Assembly: GCA_002938075.1 (NCBI GenBank)
Contig: PTLK01000111.1
Coordinates: 1-6,605, forward strand
Origin: Alphaproteobacteria bacterium MarineAlpha3_Bin3
GTDB taxonomy: Bacteria; Pseudomonadota; Alphaproteobacteria; Rhodospirillales; Casp-alpha2
DNA length: 6,605 bases
Reading direction: 5' to 3'
In this document: positions 1 through 5,497 of the stretch, in pieces
Numbering within the stretch: the first letter of the stretch is position 1
Layout of the letters: every line of letters begins with the position of its first letter
Notes under the pieces: model-generated
Databases searched by the model: none
Seen by the model: only the letters and a program-made list of their open reading frames with translations
Told to the model about the DNA's origin: nothing
Program-made: the position numbers and the translations under genes

Positions 1-1299
1 CTGGCGAAGTGGCACAAGAAGGAAGGCGACGCCGTCGAAAGCGGCGACGTGATCGCCGAGATCGAGACCGACAAGGCGACCATGGAAATCGAGGCCGTGG
101 AGGAGGGCGTCCTGGGCAAGATTCTTGTCGCCGAAGGCACCGAGGAGGTGCCGGTCAACCAAGTGATCGCGCTGCTGCTCGAAGACGGCGAGGACGTTAC
201 CGCGCTTGAGGGGGCCCTGGAAGGGGCCGCCGAAGCACCGGCACCTGCTGCTCCGCCGCCGCCTGCCGAATCACCGGCACCTGTTCCGTCGCCGCCCGCC
301 GCCGCTCCTGTCCCGGCTCCTGCCGCGCCGACTCCTGCGCCTGCAGCTGTTCCGGCACCTGCCGCGCCGGCTCCCCAAGCCGCCGCCGGAGGGCGGGTCC
401 TCGCCAGCCCCTTGGCGCGGCGATTAGCGGCCGAGCAGGGCCTCGATCTGTCACGGGTCACCGGCACCGGGCCCCGGGGCCGCATCGTCAAGCGCGACAT
501 AGAAGGGACGCCCGTCGGGACGGCAGTTGCCGCAGCCCCCGGTCCGGCGGCCCAGGCTCCCGCCGCCCCGGCGCCGCCCATCAACCGCGACGATCCGCTG
601 CTGGGCACCATGCCGGCCTTCGAGGCGGTGCCAAATTCATCCATGCGCAAGGCCATCGCCCGGCGGCTGACCGAGTCCGCCCGCGACGTGCCGCATTTCA
701 ACCTGTCCATGGACGTCGGGCTGGACACGCTGCTCGACTACCGCAAGCGCCTCAACGACCGGGAGGACGCGGATTACAGGATTTCCGTCAACGATTTCGT
801 CATCAAGGCCGCCGCCGTGGCGTTGATGCGGGTTCCGGCCAGCAACGTGTCCTACACCGAGGACGCGATCCTTTATTACAGCCGCGCCGACATCTCGGTC
901 GCCGTCGCCATCGAGGGCGGGCTGATCACGCCGGTCATCCGCGACGCCGCCAACAAGGGCCTCGGCGCGATCTCGGCCGAAACCAAGGCGCTGGCGGCGC
1001 GCGCCCGGGAAGGCAAGCTTCAGCCCGATGAATACGAGGGCGGCACGTTCACGATTTCGAACCTCGGCATGTTCGGGGTCGTGTCCTTCAATTCGATCAT
1101 CAACCCACCGCAAGGCGCGATTCTCAGCGTCGGCGCCGGCCAACAAAGGCCGGTGATCAGGAACGGCGCCCTGGCCACGGCGACGGTGATGACCCTGACG
1201 CTGGCCGTCGACCACCGCTGCATCGACGGCACGACGGCGGCCGGGTTCTTGAAGGAACTGAAGGCGATCATCGAAGAACCCCTTCAGTTCATTCTTTAG
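1..1299 (+). CDS. pdhC: Pyruvate dehydrogenase complex E2, dihydrolipoamide acetyltransferase (5' partial)
   Basis: This is the core subunit of the pyruvate dehydrogenase complex. It moves the acetyl group from E1 to coenzyme A using a swinging lipoyl arm. The frame is open from base 1, and by comparison with the family about 18 N-terminal residues lie upstream. Codons 1-70 form one lipoyl domain with the ETDKA motif; the lysine to be lipoylated is codon 25. A long Ala/Pro linker (about codons 75-130) leads to the peripheral subunit-binding domain (codons 133-169, VLASPLARRLA to VKRDIEG). After a second short Ala/Pro linker comes the catalytic domain (about codon 194 to the end at 432). Its active site DHRCIDG supplies His405 and Asp409. 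A Cys-Ile pair sits where Val-Val is more common. The lpd gene follows 12 nt downstream. The E1 genes pdhA/pdhB are expected upstream but are not visible. The E2 of another 2-oxoacid complex is less likely given the sequence style and the lpd-lipA context. Confidence 0.95.
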   Translation: MAKWHKKEGDAVESGDVIAEIETDKATMEIEAVEEGVLGKILVAEGTEEVPVNQVIALLLEDGEDVTALEGALEGAAEAPAPAAPPPPAESPAPVPSPPAAAPVPAPAAPTPAPAAVPAPAAPAPQAAAGGRVLASPLARRLAAEQGLDLSRVTGTGPRGRIVKRDIEGTPVGTAVAAAPGPAAQAPAAPAPPINRDDPLLGTMPAFEAVPNSSMRKAIARRLTESARDVPHFNLSMDVGLDTLLDYRKRLNDREDADYRISVNDFVIKAAAVALMRVPASNVSYTEDAILYYSRADISVAVAIEGGLITPVIRDAANKGLGAISAETKALAARAREGKLQPDEYEGGTFTISNLGMFGVVSFNSIINPPQGAILSVGAGQQRPVIRNGALATATVMTLTLAVDHRCIDGTTAAGFLKELKAIIEEPLQFIL

Positions 1300-1304
1300 G
1301 AGGG
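1298..1304 (+). promoter_or_regulatory. Strong ribosome binding site for lpd, overlapping the E2 stop codon
   Basis: AGGAGGG lies 7 nt before the lpd ATG and begins inside the TAG stop of the E2 gene. This fixes the lpd start and suggests translational coupling of E2 and E3. It is the only strong Shine-Dalgarno sequence at the internal junctions of the operon. Confidence 0.75.
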
Positions 1305-1311
1305 CAGGGCC

Positions 1312-2712
1312 ATGGCTGAGAACACTTTCGACGTCATCATCATCGGCAGCGGCCCGGGCGGCTACGTCACCGCCATCCGCGGGGCCCAATTGGGGCTCAA
1401 GGTCTGCGTCGTCGAAAAGACCCATCTGGGCGGCATCTGCCTCAATTGGGGCTGCATCCCGACCAAAGCGCTGCTGCGCTCGGCGGAAATCTTCCATACC
1501 ATGACCCACGCCGATGATTACGGCCTGTCGGCGAAGTCCGTCGGCTTCGATTTAAAGAAGGTGGTCAAGCGCTCGCGTGGAATCTCGGACCAGCTCAACA
1601 AAGGCGTCGGGTTCCTGTTGAAGAAAAACAAGGTCGCCGTCATCGACGGCGAGGCGAAGCTCAACGGCCCCGGAAAAGTCGACGTGGCCGGGAATGATGG
1701 AAACAAACAGACGCTTACCGCCAAGCACGTCATCGTCGCCACCGGCGCCCGGCCGCGGACCCTGCCGGGGCTTGAGCCGGACGGCAAGCAGGTATGGACC
1801 TATTTCGAGGCCCTGGTCCCGGACACCATGCCGAAATCGCTGCTGGTCATCGGCTCGGGCGCCATCGGCATCGAATTCGCCAGCTTCTTCAACACCTTGG
1901 GCGCCAAGGTGACGGTGATCGAGGTGTTGGAGCGGATCCTTCCCGTCGAGGACGCGGAGATCGCGGCCCTGGCCCACAAGCAATTCGAGAGCCAGGGCAT
2001 GACCATCATCACCGGGGCCCGTGTGACGGGGCTGAAGAAGACCAAGGCGTCGGTCACCGCCGCCGTCGAGGACGCGGACGGCAACAAGACCGAGATCAAG
2101 GTCGAGCGGGTGATCTCCGCCGTCGGCGTCCAGGGCAACATCGAAGGCATCGGGCTGGAGACGACGAAGGTCAAGACCGACTGTGGCGGCATCGTTGTCG
2201 ACGAGTTCTCGCGCACCAATGAGCCCGGCGTCTACGCCATCGGCGACGTCGCCGGGCCGCCGTTGCTGGCCCACAAGGCCGAGCACGAAGGCGTCATCTG
2301 CATCGAGAAGATCGCCGGGCTTTCGCCTCACCCCCTGGACAAGGGCCAGGTTCCGGGCTGCACCTATTGCCATCCGCAAATCGCCAGCGTCGGGCTGACC
2401 GAAAACGCGGCCAGGAAGGCCGGCCATGTGCTCAAGGTCGGGCGTTTCCCGTTCTTCGCCAACGGCAAGGCGATTGCCTTGGGCGAGGTCGACGGCCTGG
2501 TCAAGACCGTGTTCGACGCCAAGACCGGGCAACTGCTGGGCGCCCACCTGGTCGGCACCGAGGTGACGGAGCTGATCCAGGGTTTCGTCGTCGCCATGGG
2601 CCTGGAGACGACCGAGGAAGAACTGATGCACGCCATCTTCCCGCACCCGACGCTGTCCGAGATGATGCATGAATCGGTCCTGGACGCCTTCGGCCGGGCG
2701 ATCCATATTTAA
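1312..2712 (+). CDS. lpdA: Dihydrolipoamide dehydrogenase (E3)
   Basis: This FAD-dependent disulfide oxidoreductase (466 aa) reoxidises the dihydrolipoyl arm of E2 and passes electrons to NAD+. The N-terminal FAD fold shows GSGPGG at residues 12-17. The redox disulfide is C43/C48 in GGICLNWGCIPTK. The second nucleotide fold has GSGAIG at 181-186, and the glutamate ending its second strand (E204) is typical of NAD+ rather than NADP+ enzymes. The second FAD contact is AIGDVAG, with D312. The C-terminal catalytic pair is H445/E450 in FPHPTLSE. Length and motifs are normal. There is no extra N-terminal lipoyl domain, which some bacterial E3 proteins carry. Its place directly after E2 and before lipA marks it as the E3 dedicated to pyruvate dehydrogenase, although it may also serve other 2-oxoacid complexes. 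Confidence 0.97.
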   Translation: MAENTFDVIIIGSGPGGYVTAIRGAQLGLKVCVVEKTHLGGICLNWGCIPTKALLRSAEIFHTMTHADDYGLSAKSVGFDLKKVVKRSRGISDQLNKGVGFLLKKNKVAVIDGEAKLNGPGKVDVAGNDGNKQTLTAKHVIVATGARPRTLPGLEPDGKQVWTYFEALVPDTMPKSLLVIGSGAIGIEFASFFNTLGAKVTVIEVLERILPVEDAEIAALAHKQFESQGMTIITGARVTGLKKTKASVTAAVEDADGNKTEIKVERVISAVGVQGNIEGIGLETTKVKTDCGGIVVDEFSRTNEPGVYAIGDVAGPPLLAHKAEHEGVICIEKIAGLSPHPLDKGQVPGCTYCHPQIASVGLTENAARKAGHVLKVGRFPFFANGKAIALGEVDGLVKTVFDAKTGQLLGAHLVGTEVTELIQGFVVAMGLETTEEELMHAIFPHPTLSEMMHESVLDAFGRAIHI

Positions 2713-2724
2713 AATGGCTTGATC

Positions 2725-3663
2725 ATGAGCAACGTCGAAAATCTGCGCCAGCACCGCCACCCGGAAAAAGCCCGCAATCCGGAAAACCCGGTGCTGCGCA
2801 AGCCGGCCTGGATTCGCGTCAAGGCACCGACGTCGAAGGGCTACGCCGAGACCCGACGGCTCATGCGCGAGTTGGGTCTCCACACGGTGTGCGAGGAGGC
2901 GGCGTGCCCCAATATCGGCGAGTGCTGGTCGGCGAAGCACGCGACGGTGATGATCCTGGGAGATATCTGCACCCGGGCGTGTGCCTTCTGCAACGTCGCC
3001 ACCGGCAAGCCCAGGGCCGTCGATGCCATGGAGCCCCTGAACCTGGCGCTGTCGGTGGCCGAGTTGGGCATGAAGCACCTGGTCATCACCTCGGTCGACC
3101 GGGACGACCTGGACGACGGCGGCGCCGGGCAGTTCGTCAAGTGCGTCGAGCGCATCCGCGCAACCTCGCCGGAAACGACGATCGAGGTGCTGACGCCCGA
3201 CTTCCGCGACAAGCCGGGCGCCTTGGAGGCGGTCATCGCCGCCGGCCCCGACGTCTTCAACCACAACCTTGAGACCGTGCCCCGGCTCTATCCGTCGATT
3301 CGCCCCGGGGCGCGGTATTTTGAATCCCTGAAGCTGCTGGAGCGGGCCAAGACCCTCGACGCAGGCATCTTCACCAAATCGGGTATCATGGTCGGCCTGG
3401 GCGAGGAGCCGGTCGAGGTGCACCAGGTGATGGACGACCTGCGCTCGGCCGACGTCGATTTCTTGACCATCGGCCAGTACCTGGCACCGACCCGCCGCCA
3501 CGCTCCCGTCGAGCGCTTCGTCACCCCGGACGAGTTCGAGGCCTTCAAGCGCTTAGGGCTGGCCAAGGGGTTCCTGCGCGTCGCCTCGTCGCCGTTGACG
3601 CGTTCGTCCTATCACGCCGGCAAGGACTTCGAGGCGCTGCAAAAGGCGCGGCGGTCCGCCTAA
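2725..3663 (+). CDS. lipA: Lipoyl synthase (radical SAM)
   Basis: LipA inserts two sulfur atoms into octanoyl groups already attached to lipoyl domains such as that of the E2 encoded just upstream. The 312-residue product has the auxiliary 4Fe-4S cluster cysteines C56, C61 and C67 (CEEAACPNIGEC). The radical SAM cluster cysteines are C82, C86 and C89 (CTRACAFC). The family motif NHNLETV is present, as is the C-terminal RSSY (293-296), whose serine ligates the auxiliary cluster. I chose the ATG at 2725 because MSNVENLRQ fits family N-termini. An in-frame TTG at 2719 would add two residues. No clear Shine-Dalgarno precedes it, so translation may depend on ribosomes finishing lpd 12 nt upstream. 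Placing lipA in the pdh operon couples cofactor supply to its main client. The octanoyl transferase LipB is not in the window. Confidence 0.96.
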   Translation: MSNVENLRQHRHPEKARNPENPVLRKPAWIRVKAPTSKGYAETRRLMRELGLHTVCEEAACPNIGECWSAKHATVMILGDICTRACAFCNVATGKPRAVDAMEPLNLALSVAELGMKHLVITSVDRDDLDDGGAGQFVKCVERIRATSPETTIEVLTPDFRDKPGALEAVIAAGPDVFNHNLETVPRLYPSIRPGARYFESLKLLERAKTLDAGIFTKSGIMVGLGEEPVEVHQVMDDLRSADVDFLTIGQYLAPTRRHAPVERFVTPDEFEAFKRLGLAKGFLRVASSPLTRSSYHAGKDFEALQKARRSA

Positions 3664-3669
3664 GGCTTG

Positions 3670-4113
3670 ATGCCCACCCACGCCGAGAAACGCGTCCTGC
3701 CGCACACGCGTGAGCAGATGTTCGATCTGGTGATCGACATCGAGAAGTACCCGGAATTCCTGCCCTGGTGCGTGGCGACGCGGATACGCCAGCGCGACGA
3801 CGAGATGGTGCTGGCCGACATGGTGATCGGCTTCAAGGTGTTCCGCGAGAGGTTCTCGACCCGGGTGCAGTGGGGCCGGCCCGGGCGCATCGACGTCACC
3901 TACTCCGAGGGGCCGTTCAAGTACCTGAACAACCACTGGCTCTTCGAGCCGCACGGCGACGGCCAATGCCTGATCGACTTCTTCGTCGATTTCGAGTTCC
4001 GCTCCCGGCTTATGCAAAAAGCCATCGGCGCCGTGTTCAACGAGGCCGTGCAGCGGATGATCTCGTCGTTCGAGAAACGCGCCGCGGTCCTTTACGGCGG
4101 TGACAAAACCTAG
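3670..4113 (+). CDS. START-fold coenzyme Q-binding protein, RatA/COQ10 family
   Basis: The 147-residue product belongs to the polyketide cyclase/START-like family that includes mitochondrial COQ10 and E. coli RatA. Recognisable family features are the N-terminal MPTHAEKRVLPHT, then FDLVIDIEKYPEFLPWC near residues 18-34, GPFKYLNNHWLF in the middle, and a C-terminal amphipathic helix around FNEAVQRMISSFEKRA. COQ10-type members bind ubiquinone or related lipids in a hydrophobic groove and support respiration. The toxin label from E. coli RatA should not be assumed here, because there is no partner gene of RatB type next to it. The ATG at 3670 is preferred over the TTG at 3667 because it matches family N-termini. 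A weak AAGG at 3662-3665 overlaps the lipA stop. It is probably the last gene of the pdh transcript. Membership of the family is firm; the exact ligand is inferred. Confidence 0.88.
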   Translation: MPTHAEKRVLPHTREQMFDLVIDIEKYPEFLPWCVATRIRQRDDEMVLADMVIGFKVFRERFSTRVQWGRPGRIDVTYSEGPFKYLNNHWLFEPHGDGQCLIDFFVDFEFRSRLMQKAIGAVFNEAVQRMISSFEKRAAVLYGGDKT

Positions 4114-4598
4114 CCGGCCAGCCGCTTCACCATCGCCAGCGCCGCATCCACCGACTGGGCGCGCACGGAATCGCGGTCGCCGTCGAACTGGTGGTGCTCG
4201 GACAGAGTTTCGGCGCCTTTCCGGGCGCAGGCGAAATGCACCAGCCCGACGGGCTTTTCCGCCGTGCCGCCGGTCGGCCCGGCAACGCCGGTCACGGCGA
4301 CGCCGAGGTCGGCGGGGGAGTTCGCAAGCGCCCCTTCGGCCATCGCCCGGACGACGGGCTCGCTGACGGCGCCGTGACGGGCGAGCAGCGTTTCCGGCAC
4401 GCCGAGCATCTCTTGCTTGGCCTCGTTGGTGTAGGTGACGAAGCCGCGTTCGACTACGTCGGACGATCCGGAAACGGCGGTCAGGCAACCGGCAATCAGG
4501 CCGCCGGTGCACGATTCCGCCACCGCGATCCTAAGCCCCGCCTGACGGCAGGCATCGAGCACCGCTTCGGCCAGGGCCAATTGTTGGTCGGTGAACAT
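4110..4598 (-). CDS. pncC: CinA C-terminal-domain protein, probable nicotinamide-nucleotide amidase (PncC)
   Basis: This is a 162-residue stand-alone copy of the CinA C-terminal domain. In characterised members this domain deamidates nicotinamide mononucleotide to nicotinate mononucleotide in pyridine nucleotide salvage. The key motifs are AESCTGG (residues 27-33, with the conserved S29), the Y56 region FVTYTNEAK, GAVSE (76-80) and GVAGPTGG (104-111). The N-terminal molybdopterin-binding-like domain of full-length CinA is absent, as in E. coli PncC. The frame stays open 30 codons upstream, but that stretch is the antisense-free tail of pgpA read in another frame. The ATG at 4598 fits the family start, MFTDQQLALAEAVL. 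AGGA in the last pgpA codons can act as its ribosome binding site. It sits 1 nt after pgpA and is surely cotranscribed with it. The enzyme role is inferred from family membership. Confidence 0.92.
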   Translation of the reverse strand: MFTDQQLALAEAVLDACRQAGLRIAVAESCTGGLIAGCLTAVSGSSDVVERGFVTYTNEAKQEMLGVPETLLARHGAVSEPVVRAMAEGALANSPADLGVAVTGVAGPTGGTAEKPVGLVHFACARKGAETLSEHHQFDGDRDSVRAQSVDAALAMVKRLAG

Positions 4599-4599
4599 C

Positions 4600-5097
4600 C
4601 TATCCTGCCATCGCCCAGGCGACGCCCCACAGCACCGCCGCCGCGTAGCCGGCCGCCAGCGCGTCGTCGAGCATGATCCCGAGGCCACCCTTGATTTCCC
4701 GGTCGGCCCAGCCGACCGGCCAGGGTTTAAGGATGTCGAAGGCCCTAAACAGGACGAAGCCGACGCCGTAATGGATCAAGTCCATGGGCACCAACACCAG
4801 CACCGCCCACTGGCCGGCGATTTCGTCGATGACCACGGGGCTGGGGTCCTGGATGCCTTGTTTTTCGACGCAGGCGCCGGCCGCCCAAATCCCAAGGACG
4901 AAGACGCCGGCGGCGGCCAACGCCAACCCCGGTTGTCCGGCGGTGGCGACGATACCCCAGGCAGTGGGGAGGGCGAAAAGCGAGCCCCAGGTGCCGGGGG
5001 CCTTCGGCAGCAGCCCGACTCCGAATCCGGTGGCCAGAAGCTGGGCCGGATCGCGGAGATTCCAATTTTCGGCGGCGGTCGAGCCGGTCGGGTTCAT
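4600..5097 (-). CDS. pgpA: Phosphatidylglycerophosphatase A
   Basis: This inner-membrane phosphatase removes phosphate from phosphatidylglycerophosphate to give phosphatidylglycerol. The 165-residue product has the normal PgpA length and motifs. These are GFGVGLLPKAPGTWGSL near residues 24-40, VIDEIAGQW with the acidic pair D91/E92, FRAFDILKPWP (117-127), and GGLGIMLDD (137-145) followed by an Ala/Gly-rich helix. Hydrophobic stretches at about 41-53, 57-76, 97-117 and 146-163 fit a small polytopic membrane protein. The ATG at 5097 leaves a short hydrophilic N-tail before the first motif; only a weak GAGA-type ribosome binding site is seen. It is the first gene of a leftward pair with pncC, and its promoter should lie in the adjoining 400 bp region. 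Confidence 0.95.
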   Translation of the reverse strand: MNPTGSTAAENWNLRDPAQLLATGFGVGLLPKAPGTWGSLFALPTAWGIVATAGQPGLALAAAGVFVLGIWAAGACVEKQGIQDPSPVVIDEIAGQWAVLVLVPMDLIHYGVGFVLFRAFDILKPWPVGWADREIKGGLGIMLDDALAAGYAAAVLWGVAWAMAG

Positions 5098-5224
5098 GGC
5101 GCGTCTCTTTAAACCGCGTTAAGCATAAGATCGGGTACTTTTAAACGAAATTTCCCCGCAGGTGGTGGTTATTATTCGGCCCTCCAATCCAGCGTTTACG
5201 CCGCTTTCGGGCCCGCCGGGGCGG

Positions 5225-5250
5225 CCGGGGCGAAGCTTCCCAAGCCCCGG
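5225..5250. other. GC-rich hairpin in the divergent intergenic region
   Basis: CCGGGGC (5225-5231) pairs perfectly with GCCCCGG (5244-5250) around a 12-nt loop that itself contains the palindrome GAAGCTTC (5232-5239). Flanking runs such as GGGCCCG on the left and the palindrome CCCGGGCCCGGG (5246-5257) on the right allow the structure to extend with small bulges. No T-tract follows on either strand, so it does not read as a standard intrinsic terminator. Its role is unknown; leader RNA structure, a protein site or supercoiling control are all possible. Confidence 0.45.
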
Positions 5251-5431
5251 GCCCGGGCCTCCCCGATGCAATTTAATCCCCATCTTCAACCACATTATAC
5301 CCTTGCAAGAAAACATCCGGTTCTTTACGTTCAATAGGCTTTTGCGCCAGGGATCGAAGCAGCCGCCGACGATGGAAAATCCGGCAAAAACGAGCCAGAG
5401 CCGTGTGTATAGGCAGGTTTTTCACGGTCTT

Positions 5432-5458
5432 AGCCCCCACCAAAAAAAACCGGGGGTT
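5432..5458 (+). other. Possible leader hairpin upstream of the M23 gene
   Basis: AGCCCCC (5432-5438) can pair with GGGGGTT (5452-5458), including one G-U pair, around a 13-nt loop holding a run of eight A (5442-5449). It ends 28 nt before the ribosome binding site of the M23 gene. There is no trailing T-run on the + strand. It may be a leader structure or chance. Confidence 0.3.
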
Positions 5459-5486
5459 CAAGGGCGGCTCATGAGGGAAGTGTGTT

Positions 5487-5492
5487 GAGGAG
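5487..5492 (+). promoter_or_regulatory. Ribosome binding site of the M23 peptidase gene
   Basis: GAGGAG sits 5 nt before the ATG at 5498. It identifies this ATG as the start of the long open frame that runs to the window edge. Confidence 0.75.
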
Positions 5493-5497
5493 TTGTC

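Larger units (their letters stand above)
5098..5497. other. Divergent intergenic region between pgpA and the M23 peptidase gene
   Basis: These 400 bases separate divergent genes, so they should hold both promoters and leader sequences. Near pgpA the heptamer TTTAAAC occurs twice (5108-5114 and 5140-5146), 32 bp apart. A very GC-rich block (about 5206-5265) contains a strong hairpin. It is followed by an AT-richer stretch (5281-5340, about 40% GC by count). There TTGCAA (5303-5308) and TACGTT (5326-5331), 17 nt apart, make a weak sigma-70-like candidate for the rightward gene. A second hairpin lies at 5432-5458. Small open frames exist on both strands (for example 5162-5488 + and 5273-5584 -), but they show no protein-family features. 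I see no tRNA or known riboswitch. Confidence 0.6.

Noticed and set aside
231..390. Repeat array in E2
   Set aside because: The repetitive DNA encodes the Ala/Pro-rich flexible linker normal for E2 proteins; it is not a separate repeat element.
637..1509. 290-codon minus-strand frame opposite E2 and lpd
   Set aside because: Antisense shadow of conserved coding sequence with low-complexity composition and no recognisable domain.
1552..3501. 649-codon open frame on the minus strand across lpd and lipA
   Set aside because: It lies opposite two well-identified genes, shows no family motif, and is rich in Arg, Gly, Asp and Ala as expected when GC-biased third positions suppress stops on the antisense strand.
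3670..4113. Toxin-antitoxin module (RatA toxin)
   Set aside because: The protein is in the RatA family, but no antitoxin-like gene is adjacent and the pdh operon context fits a ubiquinone-binding housekeeping role better.
3553..4512. 319-codon minus-strand frame covering the START gene and part of pncC
   Set aside because: It is in a different frame from pncC, contains long Arg-rich runs, and lies opposite the recognised START protein.
5432..5458. Intrinsic terminator at the C5/A8/G5 element
   Set aside because: The homopolymer run lies in the loop and not after the stem on either strand, so it does not fit the terminator pattern.
5162..5488. 108-codon plus-strand frame in the intergenic region
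   Set aside because: It crosses the GC hairpin, has no good ribosome binding site, and encodes a Pro-rich, motif-free sequence; most likely noncoding.
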